A stretch of DNA of 64,000 bases from Roseomonas gilardii. GTDB lineage: Bacteria > Pseudomonadota > Alphaproteobacteria > Acetobacterales > Acetobacteraceae. The stretch spans positions 2,549,501 to 2,613,500 of the forward strand of contig NZ_CP015583.1 of assembly GCF_001941945.1 (NCBI RefSeq), written 5' to 3'. Position 1 is the first letter of the stretch, and each line of letters starts with the position of its first letter. The notes below the pieces were generated by a model. That model searched no databases. It saw only the letters and a program-made list of their open reading frames with translations, and was not told the origin of the DNA. Below are positions 8,051 to 17,120 of the stretch, piece by piece. A program made the translations under genes and the position numbers.

Positions 8051-8415
8051 TACGGGCTGCGGAATGCAGGAACCCCAGGGGCTTCATGGGCCGGGGCCTT
8101 TCGGCGAGCGTGCCGTGCCGGGTTTTAAGGTTTTAGCGTTTTAGGATTTTAGCCCTTTATCTGCCCGGATGGCAGTACAGCCTCGGCCTGCGTGGCGAAC
8201 AGGTTCTGTTTGGGTGTTCGCTCGTGGAGCGGTGAAACTGTGGTGGCGTTGATTTTATTCCTATATCCGAGCGGGCATCGGGAAGCAAGGAAGCCGTTCG
8301 GCGGGAGACGTGGCCCGGAGCGAGAGACAGCGCCTCTCCCCCCCGGGGCTGGCCATGAAGCGCAACGCCGGAGCCTCGCGCGCGCTCCATGGGATAGTGC
8401 GTTTCCGCGGTCGGA
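8051..8415. other. convergent intergenic region with an AT-rich island
   Basis: This 365-bp gap lies between two converging genes, the lipoprotein and the MFS exporter. It holds no plausible gene. Its left part contains four tandem 8-bp T-rich units (8121-8152), and a second AT-rich patch lies around 8245-8270. Both stand out sharply against the surrounding GC-rich sequence. A role in transcription termination for one or both neighbours is possible. Confidence 0.5.
8121..8152. repeat. four tandem 8-bp TTTTAG-type units
   Basis: Four consecutive octamers are visible: GGTTTTAA, GGTTTTAG, CGTTTTAG and GATTTTAG, followed by CCCTTTAT. The last six bases are TTTTAG in three of the four and TTTTAA in the first. 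Only this block and its margins are so AT-rich within several kilobases. Confidence 0.8.
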
Positions 8416-9657
8416 TCAGGCTTCCGGCAGGGGCTTAAGCATCGCGAGGCGGAAGGCGGCCAGCAGCGCCACCAGCAGCATTCCCCCGACCATGGCCACC
8501 ACGCCCGGCCAGCCATGGCTGGCCCAGGCGAGCCCGCCCAGCGAGCCGGCGACGCTGGAGCCCATGTAGTAGCAGAAGAGGTAGAGGGAGGAGGCCTGGG
8601 CCCGGCCGCGCCGCGCCCGCCGGCCGACCCAGGAACTGGCGATGGAATGCGCGCCGAAGAAGCCGAAGGTGGTGACGGCGATGCCCAGGATGACCACGGC
8701 CAGCGAGGCGGAAAGGGTGAGCGCCACGCCCGCCAGCATGGCCAGCACGATGGCCCAGAAGACGCGCCGCCGCCCCAGCCGGTCGGCCAGCCGTCCGGAG
8801 ACGGTGGAGCTGACGATGCCCACCAGATAGACGGTGAAGATCATGCCCACCACCGCCTGGCTGAGCCCGAAGGGCGGGGCGAGGAGGCAGTAGCCGATGT
8901 AGTTGTACACGGTCACCAGCCCGCCCATCAGCAGGAAGCCCTCCAGGAAGAGCCAGGGCAGGCCGGGGTCGCGCAGATGCACCAGGAAGTTCGCCACCAG
9001 CTCCCGCGGGCGGGCGCTGCGCGGGGCGAACTGGCGCGACGGGGGCAGCAGCCGCCAGAAGGCGACCGCCGCCGCGAGGCCGAGCAACCCGATCACCCCG
9101 ACCGCCAGACGCCAGGAGCCGAGATCCGCGATCAGCCCGGTGATGACACGGCCGCCCATGCCGCCGAGCGCGCTGCCGCTGATGTAGAGCCCCATGGCAT
9201 AGCCGGAGGATTTCGGGTGCACCTCCTCGCTCACATAGGCCATGGCGACGGCGGGCAGGCCGGAGAAGGTGATCCCTTGCAGGGCCCGCAGTAGCAGGAA
9301 CTGGTGCCAGGAGGGCACGAGTGCCGAGACCACGGTCAGGATGGCCGAGACCAGCAGCGAGAAGAGCATCACCGGCTTGCGTCCCATCGCCTCGGACAGG
9401 GTGCTGGCCACCAGCATGGAGACGGCGAGCAGCCCGGTGGTCAACGAGAGCGACAGGCTGGCCGAGGCGGCGCTGACCCCGAACTCCTCGGAGAAGACCG
9501 GCATCAGCGGCTGCACGCAGTACATCAGCGCGAAGGTCGAGAAGCCCGCCGCCAGCATCGCCAGGTTCACGCGCCGGAACTCGGGCGTCCCGCCCTCGAT
9601 GAAGGCCGGTGCCGGCGGCGCCCCGCCGTCCTGGATGGGGGCTGTGTCGGTGGTCAT
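8416..9657 (-). CDS. MFS exporter, YnfM-like
   Basis: A 413-residue major facilitator with about twelve membrane helices. After a hydrophilic N-terminus it has FALMYCVQPLMPVFSEEFGVS in the first helix and loop. The MFS signature follows as SEAMGRKPVML between helices 2 and 3, with a second, GRLADRLGRRR, in the C-terminal half. The pattern resembles YnfM/arabinose-efflux-type drug:H+ antiporters. The open frame extends upstream to 9831, but that part is arginine/glycine-rich noise; the ATG at 9657 (MTTDTAP) gives a normal start. It is divergent from cvpA, with about 240 bp between them. The substrate is unknown. Confidence 0.88.
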   Translation of the reverse strand: MTTDTAPIQDGGAPPAPAFIEGGTPEFRRVNLAMLAAGFSTFALMYCVQPLMPVFSEEFGVSAASASLSLSLTTGLLAVSMLVASTLSEAMGRKPVMLFSLLVSAILTVVSALVPSWHQFLLLRALQGITFSGLPAVAMAYVSEEVHPKSSGYAMGLYISGSALGGMGGRVITGLIADLGSWRLAVGVIGLLGLAAAVAFWRLLPPSRQFAPRSARPRELVANFLVHLRDPGLPWLFLEGFLLMGGLVTVYNYIGYCLLAPPFGLSQAVVGMIFTVYLVGIVSSTVSGRLADRLGRRRVFWAIVLAMLAGVALTLSASLAVVILGIAVTTFGFFGAHSIASSWVGRRARRGRAQASSLYLFCYYMGSSVAGSLGGLAWASHGWPGVVAMVGGMLLVALLAAFRLAMLKPLPEA

Positions 9658-9898
9658 GCGCGGGTGTCCCGTTTCCGGCCGGGCATGGTTCGCCCCCTGG
9701 GCGCTGGCGCCCGGGAGAGCCCGCCCTGGTTGCGGTCCGGCACCCGGCTGGTGGGCGCCACCGCCAGGATGGCCTCTTCCGCTGCGCCGCAACAACCCAT
9801 GCTTCCTCGATCTGCCTCCCGCTTCGCGCATGGGTCCGCGCCATGCCCTGGCTTGGCGCGGCGTGGCGTCTGGCCCGGGAGCCTGCTAGGAGGCCGCC

Positions 9899-10459
9899 AT
9901 GACCTGGGCCGATGGCGCCATCCTCCTGATTCTCGCCGTTTCGGCCGCCCTGGCCTATTCGCGCGGGCTGGTGCGGGAAGTCCTCGGCGTCGGCGCCTGG
10001 GCCGGCGCCCTGGTGCTGGCCTTCGTGATGCTCCCAGGGATGCGCGCGGCGCTGGGCGATGCGGTAAGCCCCGCATGGCTGGCGGATGTCGTGGCCGCCG
10101 GGTCGGTCTTCGTCATCGCCCTTATCATCCTGAAACTGTTGATCGCCTGGGTGGCGCGCGCGGTACAGTCCTCGGTGCTGGGCGGCGTGGACCGCGCGCT
10201 TGGCACCGTGTTCGGAATCGCAAGGGGTGCATTCCTCGTCGTGCTCGCCTACATCGTGGCCGGACAGCTCCAACCCGTCACGGAACGCTGGCCCGAGGCC
10301 CTGCGCGATGCCCGCGCATTGCCGTTCGTGGCGCAGGGCGCGAAGTGGCTGGTCGGCCAGCTTCCGCCCGAGTACCGCCTGCGCGTGCCGGATGCCCCGG
10401 CCCGTCCGCTGCCGCCCATGGAGGACCTGTTGCGACCGCCCGCGCGCAACCGGACCTGA
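9899..10459 (+). CDS. cvpA: CvpA family membrane protein
   Basis: The 186-residue protein has the four hydrophobic segments of the CvpA (colicin V production) family. It begins MTWADGAILLILAVSAALAYSRGLVREVL, where the short SRGLVREV loop after helix 1 is a family mark. The following helices are ALVLAFVMLPG, VFVIALIILKLLIAWV and a segment ending in ARGAFLVVLAYIVA. A soluble proline-rich C-terminus ends at PPARNRT. It lies 10 bp upstream of purF, the same order as in many proteobacteria. The molecular role is not established; cell-envelope and stress phenotypes are known for the family. Confidence 0.9.
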   Translation: MTWADGAILLILAVSAALAYSRGLVREVLGVGAWAGALVLAFVMLPGMRAALGDAVSPAWLADVVAAGSVFVIALIILKLLIAWVARAVQSSVLGGVDRALGTVFGIARGAFLVVLAYIVAGQLQPVTERWPEALRDARALPFVAQGAKWLVGQLPPEYRLRVPDAPARPLPPMEDLLRPPARNRT

Positions 10460-10469
10460 GGATTGTCGC

Positions 10470-11966
10470 ATGGATTTCACGACCAACCCTCTCGCGCCGT
10501 CCAGCCCGGACAGGGACGAGGATGACGGATTCCACGAGGAATGCGGCGTCGTCGGCATCTGGAACGCGCAGGACGCCGCCGCCCTGGCCGCGCTGGGCCT
10601 GCACGCGCTGCAGCACCGGGGCCAGGAGGCGGCGGGGATCGTCACCCTGGCGGAACGCGGCCAGTTCCATTCCCACAAGGGGCGCGGCCTGGTGGGCGAC
10701 AATTTCGGCGATGCCAAGGTCATGGCCGCCCTGCCCGGGCGCGCGGCGATCGCCCATAACCGCTATGCGACGACCGGCGAGTCGGCGCTGCGCAACGTCC
10801 AGCCGCTCTATGCCGATTTCGAGTTCGGCGGCCTCGCCGTGGCGCATAACGGCAACCTGGTGAATGCCTTCCAGCTCAAGCGCGCCCTGGTGCGCCGCGG
10901 CTGCCTGTTCCAGAGCACCACCGATTCCGAGGTTTTCGTCCACCTCATCGCCATCAGCCTCTACTCCACGGTGCTGGACCGGCTGATCGACGCGTTGAAG
11001 CAGGTCCAGGGCGCCTATTCCCTGGTGACGCTGCACGAGGGCGCGCTGATCGGGGCGCGCGATCCGCTGGGCGTGCGGCCGCTGGTGCTGGGCCGTCTCG
11101 GCGGGCCGGAAAGCAATTCCTGGGTGATGGCGAGCGAGACCTGCGCGCTGGACATCGTCGGCGCCGAGTTCGTCCGCGACATCGAGCCGGGCGAGGTGGT
11201 GATCGCCGACGAGAAGGGGCTGCGGTCGATCCGCCCCTTCGGCAAGCAGCCCAGCCGCTTCTGCATCTTCGAGTACATCTATTTCGCCCGTCCCGATTCG
11301 GTGATCGAGGGCACCTCCGTCTACAACACGCGCAAGCGCATCGGCGAGGAACTGGCCCGCGAATCCGGCGTGCCGGCGGATGTGGTGGTGCCGGTGCCGG
11401 ATTCCGGCGTGCCGGCGGCCATGGGCTATGCGACCGAGGCGGGGATTCCCTTCGAGCTCGGCATCATCCGCAACCACTATGTCGGGCGCACCTTCATCGA
11501 GCCGACCGACCAGATCCGCCATCTGGGCGTGAAGCTGAAGCATTCCGCCAACCGCACCATGATCGAGGGGCGGCGGGTGATCCTGGTGGACGATTCGATC
11601 GTCCGCGGCACCACCAGCAAGAAGATCGTGGAGATGGTCCGCCAGGCCGGCGCCACCGAGGTGCACATGCGCATCGCGGCGCCGCCGACCACGCATCCCT
11701 GCTTCTACGGCATCGACACGCCGGACCGGGACAAGCTGCTCGCCGCGAACAACAACATCGAGGAGATGGCGCGCTTCATCGGCGCCGACAGCCTCGCCTT
11801 CATCTCGCTGGACGGGCTTTACCGCGCGCTGGGGCATGAGGGCCGCGACAAGCGCTCGCCGGGCTATTGCGATGCCTGCTTTACGGGCGATTATGCCATC
11901 CCGCTGGCGGATCTGCAGGAGGCGCCCGAACGCGCCCCGGCCCTGATTGCCGCCAACGGAGCCTGA
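10470..11966 (+). CDS. purF: amidophosphoribosyltransferase, Fe-S type
   Basis: A 498-residue enzyme for the first committed step of purine synthesis: PRPP plus glutamine to 5-phosphoribosylamine. The nucleophilic cysteine that becomes residue 1 after processing is Cys25 (HEECGVVGIWN), so a 24-residue propeptide is predicted. The PRPP-binding loop VILVDDSIVRGTTS is at about residues 370-383. Four cysteines, 265, 411, 467 and 470, sit 146, 56 and 3 residues apart, which closely matches the 4Fe-4S ligands of the Bacillus subtilis type. The start ATG at 10470 follows GAGGATTG. cvpA lies just upstream and an SDR gene 25 bp downstream. Confidence 0.97.
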   Translation: MDFTTNPLAPSSPDRDEDDGFHEECGVVGIWNAQDAAALAALGLHALQHRGQEAAGIVTLAERGQFHSHKGRGLVGDNFGDAKVMAALPGRAAIAHNRYATTGESALRNVQPLYADFEFGGLAVAHNGNLVNAFQLKRALVRRGCLFQSTTDSEVFVHLIAISLYSTVLDRLIDALKQVQGAYSLVTLHEGALIGARDPLGVRPLVLGRLGGPESNSWVMASETCALDIVGAEFVRDIEPGEVVIADEKGLRSIRPFGKQPSRFCIFEYIYFARPDSVIEGTSVYNTRKRIGEELARESGVPADVVVPVPDSGVPAAMGYATEAGIPFELGIIRNHYVGRTFIEPTDQIRHLGVKLKHSANRTMIEGRRVILVDDSIVRGTTSKKIVEMVRQAGATEVHMRIAAPPTTHPCFYGIDTPDRDKLLAANNNIEEMARFIGADSLAFISLDGLYRALGHEGRDKRSPGYCDACFTGDYAIPLADLQEAPERAPALIAANGA

Positions 11967-11991
11967 CCCCTCCCCCCCTCTAAGAGGCCCC

Positions 11992-12780
11992 ATGAACGGC
12001 ACGATCGAGGAGACGCCACCGCCGGAAGGGCTGCCGCCCAGCCCGGCCCTCGCGGCGGAAGCGGGGCGTCCCCTCGCCGGCCGGGTCGCCCTGGTCACCG
12101 GGGCCTCCCGCGGGATCGGTGCCGCCGTGGCGCTGGAACTTGGCCGGATGGGCGCGCATTGCGTGCTGGTCGCCCGCACCCAGGGCGGGCTGGAGGAGAT
12201 GGACGACGCCATCCGGGACGCCGGCGGCGAGGGTGCCACGCTCCTGCCCTTCGATCTCGCCAAGGGCGCGGAGCGGATCGATGCCATCGGCCCCTCGGTC
12301 TATGAGCGCTTCGGCCGCCTCGACATCCTGGTCCATGCCGCGGGCTCGCTCGGCACGCTGACGCCGGTGGGCCATATCACCCCGCGCGACTGGGAGGAGG
12401 TGGTGGGGGTGAACCTGACCGCCACCTGGCGGCTGATCCGCACCTGCGACCCGGTGCTGCGTGCCTCCGATGCCGGGCGCGCCGTCTTTCTGTCCACCCG
12501 GCGCACGGCGGAGCCGAAGGCGTATTGGGGTGCCTATGGCGCCACCAAGGCGGGGATGGAGCACCTGGCCCTGACCTGGGCGCAGGAGGCGGCGATCACC
12601 CCGCTGAAGGTGAACGTGGCCGATCCCGGCGCGGTGGCGACGCGGATGCGGGCGCGGGCCTATCCGGGCGAGGACGCCGCCATCCTGCCGAAGCCGGCGG
12701 ATGTGGCGCCGGCCATCGCGGCGCTCTGCCTGCCCGGGGAGGCGCGGAGCGGCGTGGTGGTGCGGCTGGGGGAGCGATGA
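11992..12780 (+). CDS. SDR family oxidoreductase
   Basis: This 262-residue short-chain dehydrogenase/reductase has the nucleotide-binding motif TGASRGIG near residues 35-42 and LVHAAGS in place of the usual NNAG. The catalytic Tyr-x-x-x-Lys appears as YGATK. The N-terminal 25 residues (ETPPPEGLPPSPALA) are an unstructured extension. Alphaproteobacterial purF genes are often followed by a gene of this kind. Its stop overlaps the next gene's start (ATGA at 12777-12780), so the two are probably co-translated. A substrate cannot be assigned. Confidence 0.88.
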   Translation: MNGTIEETPPPEGLPPSPALAAEAGRPLAGRVALVTGASRGIGAAVALELGRMGAHCVLVARTQGGLEEMDDAIRDAGGEGATLLPFDLAKGAERIDAIGPSVYERFGRLDILVHAAGSLGTLTPVGHITPRDWEEVVGVNLTATWRLIRTCDPVLRASDAGRAVFLSTRRTAEPKAYWGAYGATKAGMEHLALTWAQEAAITPLKVNVADPGAVATRMRARAYPGEDAAILPKPADVAPAIAALCLPGEARSGVVVRLGER

Positions 12781-13097
12781 GCCGGTTGGTCGCGGCGGGA
12801 CTGCCCGGCCTGCTGCTGGCGGTCCTGCTGATGGGCTGCGCGCCTCCGCCCGTTGCGACCCCGGAACCCGTCGCCGCCGGCCCGGCGGACGGCCCCAGGG
12901 ATGGACGGGCGGATGGCGGCTGGGAACCCGCGCCGACCACCGCCGCCCCGCTGCGGCCGCAGCGCGACAATGGCCGGCGCGGCCTGAGCGTCAGCCGCTC
13001 GCCCCTGCTGTCCGGCACCGGGGCGCGTGGTGCCATGGGCTGGCCCGACCGGTATCAGGGGGATCTGGGCGGCGCGCCCTACCGGCCGCAATACTGA
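12777..13097 (+). CDS. small proline-rich lipoprotein
   Basis: The 106-residue product has a short signal peptide with the lipobox LLMGC (Cys at about residue 21). A low-complexity region rich in Pro, Ala and Gly follows, then the charged segment RPQRDNGRRGLSVSRSPLLSG. No known domain is visible. Support for a real gene comes from the lipobox and the four-base overlap with the SDR stop codon. It is the last gene before the converging der gene, 27 bp away. Confidence 0.6.
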   Translation: MSRLVAAGLPGLLLAVLLMGCAPPPVATPEPVAAGPADGPRDGRADGGWEPAPTTAAPLRPQRDNGRRGLSVSRSPLLSGTGARGAMGWPDRYQGDLGGAPYRPQY

Positions 13098-13124
13098 TCG
13101 GGGCCGGCCGGAAGGGGCGGAGCG

Positions 13125-14492
13125 CTACTCCGCGTCCTCGTAGGGATTGCTTGTCCCGCGCAGATGCAGCCGGACCGGCACGCCCGGCATGTCGAAGCTC
13201 TCGCGGAACAGGTTCACGAGATAGCGCTTGTAGTCCTCCGGCAGCAGCTCCGCCCGGGTGCCGAAGACGGTGATGGTCGGCGGCCGCGCCTTGGGCATGG
13301 TGCAGTAGCGCAGCTTCAGCCGCTTGCCGCCCACCAGCGGCGGCTGGTGCTTCGCCAGCGCTTCCTCGAACCAGCGGTTCAGCGCGCCCGTCGGGACGCG
13401 GCGGTTCCAGCGCTCATAGACCTCGCGCACCGTGGGCATCAGCTTCTCCACGCCGCGCCCGGTGGCGGCGGAAAGCGGCACCACCGAGATGCCCTTCATC
13501 TGCGCCAGGGAGGCGGTCAGCACGTCCTCCAGCTTCCGCCGGGCGGCGTTGCGGTCCTCCACCGCGTCCCACTTGTTGTAGGCGATCACGACGGCCCGTC
13601 CCTCGCGCTCGGCGAGGCGGGCGATGCGCAGGTCCTGCTCGTCCATGCCCAGGTTGGCGTCCAGTACCAGGATCGCGACCTCGCACTCCTTCAGCGCCGC
13701 GATGGTGGCGCCGGTGGACATCTGCTCCAGCCCTTCATGCACCCGGGCGCGGCGGCGCAGGCCGGCGGTGTCCACCAGCCGCACCTTGCCGCCCGTCTCG
13801 TCCACCCATTCCGAGGCCACGGCATCGCGGGTCAGGCCGGGCTCCGGCCCGGTGATCATCCGCTCCTCGCCCAGCAGCGCGTTCAGCAGGGTGGACTTGC
13901 CCGCATTGGGGCGGCCGACGATGGCGATGCGCAGGGGCCGGTTGCGGCGGGCCTCCTCGGTGTCGGGCTCTTCCTCGTCCTCCGCCGCCGGCGCCCAGTC
14001 CTTCAGGCGCGCGGCCACCTCGTCATGCAGCTCCCCCCAGCCATCGCCGTGCTCGGCCGAGACCGGCAGCGGCGAGCCGAGCCCGAGTTCATAGGCTTCC
14101 AGCGCGTTGGCGGCGCCGGTGCGTCCCTCGGCCTTGTTGGCCAGCACGAGCACCGGCCGCTCCTGCCGCCGCAGCCAGGTGGCGAAGGCACGGTCCGAGG
14201 GGGTGAGGCCCGCCCGGGCATCCACCACGAAGAGGATCAGGTCCGCCTCCCGCAGCGCGGCCTCGGAGGAGGCTCGCATGCGGCCGGGGATGGTGTCGGG
14301 CGGCGATTCCTCCAGCCCGGCCGTGTCCACCACGGTGACGTCGATGCCGCCGATGCGGGCCTCGCCTTCCTTGCGGTCGCGGGTCACGCCCGGCGTGTCG
14401 TCCACGATCGCGGTGCGTCGGCCGACCAGCCGGTTGAACAGGCTCGACTTGCCGACATTGGGCCGTCCGAGGATCGCGATGCGCGGCTTCAT
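13125..14492 (-). CDS. der: ribosome-associated GTPase Der (EngA)
   Basis: A 455-residue essential GTPase that helps assemble the 50S ribosomal subunit. It has two tandem G domains. The first starts at residue 1 (IAILGRPNVGKSSLFN, then DTPGVTRD, DTAGLE and LANKAEG); the second begins near residue 190 (IAIVGRPNAGKSTLLN, DTAGLRRRARV, YNKWD). A C-terminal KH-like domain is basic and contains LKLRYCTMPKARPPT. An acidic linker (EDEEEPDTEE) separates the G domains. The ATG at 14492 gives the family start MKPRIAILG; the open frame reaches further upstream without homology. It follows yfgM-like and bamB on the same strand, as in enterobacteria. Confidence 0.97.
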   Translation of the reverse strand: MKPRIAILGRPNVGKSSLFNRLVGRRTAIVDDTPGVTRDRKEGEARIGGIDVTVVDTAGLEESPPDTIPGRMRASSEAALREADLILFVVDARAGLTPSDRAFATWLRRQERPVLVLANKAEGRTGAANALEAYELGLGSPLPVSAEHGDGWGELHDEVAARLKDWAPAAEDEEEPDTEEARRNRPLRIAIVGRPNAGKSTLLNALLGEERMITGPEPGLTRDAVASEWVDETGGKVRLVDTAGLRRRARVHEGLEQMSTGATIAALKECEVAILVLDANLGMDEQDLRIARLAEREGRAVVIAYNKWDAVEDRNAARRKLEDVLTASLAQMKGISVVPLSAATGRGVEKLMPTVREVYERWNRRVPTGALNRWFEEALAKHQPPLVGGKRLKLRYCTMPKARPPTITVFGTRAELLPEDYKRYLVNLFRESFDMPGVPVRLHLRGTSNPYEDAE

Positions 14493-14803
14493 GCCGTGGT
14501 CCTTATGCTCTGCGGCCGATGCCGCGCCGGTCCGGAAGGCCGGGACCGGCGCGCCGCTTCCTTGTCGTCTCTTGATTCGGGCTTGCGGCCGCGCTGGACA
14601 AGGGCTGATGCGCGGTCCCTGCCCCGCGAAACGAAGCAAGGGCCCGGCGCGGCGGGCCGGAAGCCCCTGAACAGGGCCCGTGAACAGGGCTCATGAGCGG
14701 GGGCCATGCGCGGGGCCGGTGCCCGCCACGGTTCCCCGCTACGGCTCGATGCCCCGCCCCGATACCCCGGCTGGCGAGCGGCGCCGCGCGGGCGCCGCCG
14801 TTC
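14493..14803. other. intergenic gap between bamB and der
   Basis: This 311-bp stretch lies between the bamB stop and the der start on the minus strand. No gene or RNA was recognised. It contains a 13-bp near-perfect tandem duplication at 14668-14693 (TGAACAGGGCCCG then TGAACAGGGCTCA). Its size would allow der to have its own promoter. Confidence 0.5.
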
Positions 14804-16153
14804 TCAGCCCCGCAGTGCGGCCAGGGTGCCGTCGTCGCTGAGCACCAGCACGGCACCCCCGGCCGTGGCCGGGGCCAGGCTGACCGGGCCCGGCAGGGGC
14901 ACGCGCCCGGCGACGGCGCCGTCATTGGCGCCCACGATCAGCGCCTGGCCGCCGCTGCCCGGCACCAGGAGCTGCCCGTTGGCCAGCAGCGGCGCCGCGA
15001 AGCGCGCCGGCTCCGGCGCCTTCTTCTCGCCCGGCGCGGCCGGCGGGTTCAGTTCGGTGATCCAGCGGACCTGCCCGGTGTCGCGGGTCATGGCGACCAG
15101 CCGCTGCGTGGCGGAAACGAGGAAGATCCACTCCCCCGCCACGGCGGGGGTCACGCCGCCGCCGACATTGCGCTCCCAGAGCCGCCGGCCGGAGCGGAGG
15201 TCCACCACCATGGTGGTGCCGCCCATGCCCAGCGCGATCACCCGCCCGTCCGAGATCACCGGCAGGGCATGCACGCCCGCGATGTCGGCGATGCCGCGGT
15301 CCACCCCCGGCGCGGCGGAAAGCGCCTCGGTCCAGACCACGCGGCCATCGGCGGTGCGCAGGGCGACCAGTTCGCCCGACGGGAAGCCGGCCACCAGCGT
15401 GTCGCCCTCCACCGCCGGGGCGGCGAGGCCGAGCGGCACGGCGCTCACCTGCTGCCCCTGGAAGGACCAGAGCTTGTGCCCGTCCTCGGCCGAGAGGGCG
15501 TTGAGCTGGTTGTCCAGCGTGAGGACGAAGATCCGCCCTTCCGCCACGGTGGGGGCGCCGCGCATCGGCGCCGACAGGCGCGTGCGCCAGCGCAGCGTGC
15601 CGTTGCCGGCATCCAGGGCGATGACCTCGGCCATGCCGGTGGCGATGTAGAGCGTGCCGCCGTCGAAGGCGCAGCCGACGCCCAGCGCGCCGACATCGTC
15701 ATCCTCCGGCCGGGTGTCGAAGCGCCAGCGGCGCCCGCCCCGCGCCAGGTCCCAGGCCGAGACCACGCCGAAGGCATCGGAGGCGAAGACCGTGTCCGCC
15801 GAGGCGATGGGCCCGGAGGTCATGCGGCGGCGGAAGGCGCTGCCGGAACCGACCGAGCCGCTCCAGGCCAGCCGCAGCCCGTCCAGCGGCAGCGCAGCAT
15901 GGCCCGGGGAATGGTCCAGCGTCCCGCCGGCCTGCGGCCAGGCGGCAATGGCCGCCGGCGGCGGCAGGTCCACCGGCCGCGCGGCCAGGCCTTCGTCCAC
16001 CGAGACGGGCTTTTCCATCTCCAGCACCGAGCGGCGCTCGCCCGGCAGGATGTCCTTCCGGCTGGCGAAGATATCGTCCAGCGTCTCGCAGCCGGCCAGC
16101 ATGCCGGTCGCCGCGAGGAGGGCGGCGCGCCGCGTGATGGTCATGCGTGTCAT
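14804..16153 (-). CDS. bamB: BamB-like PQQ-repeat beta-propeller lipoprotein
   Basis: A 449-residue lipoprotein (lipobox MLAGC near residue 22) folded as an eight-bladed beta-propeller of PQQ-type repeats, seen as repeated AxDxxxGxxxW segments such as ALDAGNGTLRWRT, ALSAEDGHKLWSF, ALRTADGRVVWTE and DLRSGRRLWERN. BamB is the outer-membrane-assembly (BAM) scaffold that binds BamA. The start at 16153 overlaps the upstream TPR gene stop (ATGA), indicating coupling. It sits between a YfgM-like gene and der, the order known from enterobacteria. The family resembles PQQ dehydrogenases only in fold; it lacks their cofactor site. Confidence 0.9.
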   Translation of the reverse strand: MTRMTITRRAALLAATGMLAGCETLDDIFASRKDILPGERRSVLEMEKPVSVDEGLAARPVDLPPPAAIAAWPQAGGTLDHSPGHAALPLDGLRLAWSGSVGSGSAFRRRMTSGPIASADTVFASDAFGVVSAWDLARGGRRWRFDTRPEDDDVGALGVGCAFDGGTLYIATGMAEVIALDAGNGTLRWRTRLSAPMRGAPTVAEGRIFVLTLDNQLNALSAEDGHKLWSFQGQQVSAVPLGLAAPAVEGDTLVAGFPSGELVALRTADGRVVWTEALSAAPGVDRGIADIAGVHALPVISDGRVIALGMGGTTMVVDLRSGRRLWERNVGGGVTPAVAGEWIFLVSATQRLVAMTRDTGQVRWITELNPPAAPGEKKAPEPARFAAPLLANGQLLVPGSGGQALIVGANDGAVAGRVPLPGPVSLAPATAGGAVLVLSDDGTLAALRG

Positions 16154-16836
16154 CCCTCTAGTCCCGCCGCCAGCCGTGCCGCGCGGTCGCGGAGGCCCTG
16201 CGGCGCCGTCTCATCCGCGGCCAGTGCCTGGAAGGTCTTGCGCGCCTCGTCCTTCTGCCCCTGCCGCAGCGCCACCAGCCCCTGCATTTCCTGGGCCGAG
16301 TAGCGCCAGGGCTTCTTGGCGCCGGAGAGCGGCGCGACCCGGCTGGCCAGGGCGCCCGTGTCCTCGGAGTCGAGGCCGTTCATCACCCACATCAGCGAGG
16401 CGAGCTCGCGATAGACCTCCCCGGCCTTCGGGTCCTGCGCCACGGCGTCCCAGAGCGCCAGGGCGGCGGCACGGTCCCCGGCCTCCGCCTTCAGCGCGGC
16501 GGCGCGCAGGCGCGCCAGGGTGCGGTAGCCGTCGGGCGCCCCGGAGGCGATCTGGGCGAAGCGTTCGCCGAGCGTGGCGGGATCGGCGCCCGGCTGCTCG
16601 GCGGCACGGCTGGTCTCCAGGAACAGCGCGGCGGCCTGCTCGGACTGGCGAGACTGGTACCAGCGCCAGCCCTGCCAGCCGCCGGCGCCGGCAGCCGCCA
16701 CCAGGGCCACGACTCCCAGGGCGCTGCCCCAGCGCAGGGCGAGGCGGCGCATGCGCTCGGCGCGCACTTCCTCCTGAAGTTCGTCGAAGATATCGGACAA
16801 GGCGGTCCCGTCCCCCAGGCAAAGGCGGCGCTCCAT
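16150..16836 (-). CDS. YfgM-like tetratricopeptide membrane protein
   Basis: The 228-residue protein has a short cytoplasmic N-terminus rich in Glu and Arg (DIFDELQEEVRAERMRR), one membrane helix (SALGVVALVAAAGAGGW) and a periplasmic Ala-rich helical domain of the TPR type. YfgM in Escherichia coli is a partner of the PpiD chaperone and of SecYEG. The ATG at 16836 follows GGATGGAGGG. A TTG at 16800 would begin LSDIFDEL, which looks like the usual family start MSDIFDEV and is also plausible. It is the first gene of the yfgM-bamB-der set, divergent from pqiA. Confidence 0.8.
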   Translation of the reverse strand: MERRLCLGDGTALSDIFDELQEEVRAERMRRLALRWGSALGVVALVAAAGAGGWQGWRWYQSRQSEQAAALFLETSRAAEQPGADPATLGERFAQIASGAPDGYRTLARLRAAALKAEAGDRAAALALWDAVAQDPKAGEVYRELASLMWVMNGLDSEDTGALASRVAPLSGAKKPWRYSAQEMQGLVALRQGQKDEARKTFQALAADETAPQGLRDRAARLAAGLEG

Positions 16837-17120
16837 ATACCCTCCATCCCCCGGCCCGTTAAGCCCGGCCTCCCCGCCTGGGCCCGGCACCTCCTCCGAA
16901 GGTGAGGCTCCGCGATGCTGGACAGGCCGGAGGGAGGGGGCTACCCGGATCGTCGCCTGACCCTGCAACCGGAAGACCCGCCCCTGGCCCGGCCATCCCG
17001 CACAGCACGCGCCGGGGCCATCCCGCGCGCCGCGTGGCGGGCGGCCGATGGCACCCCGGACCGCCCCGCCCGCATCCGTCCGGCTCCCGATCGCCGGGCG
17101 TCCGGCCGCGTGACCCGGCG

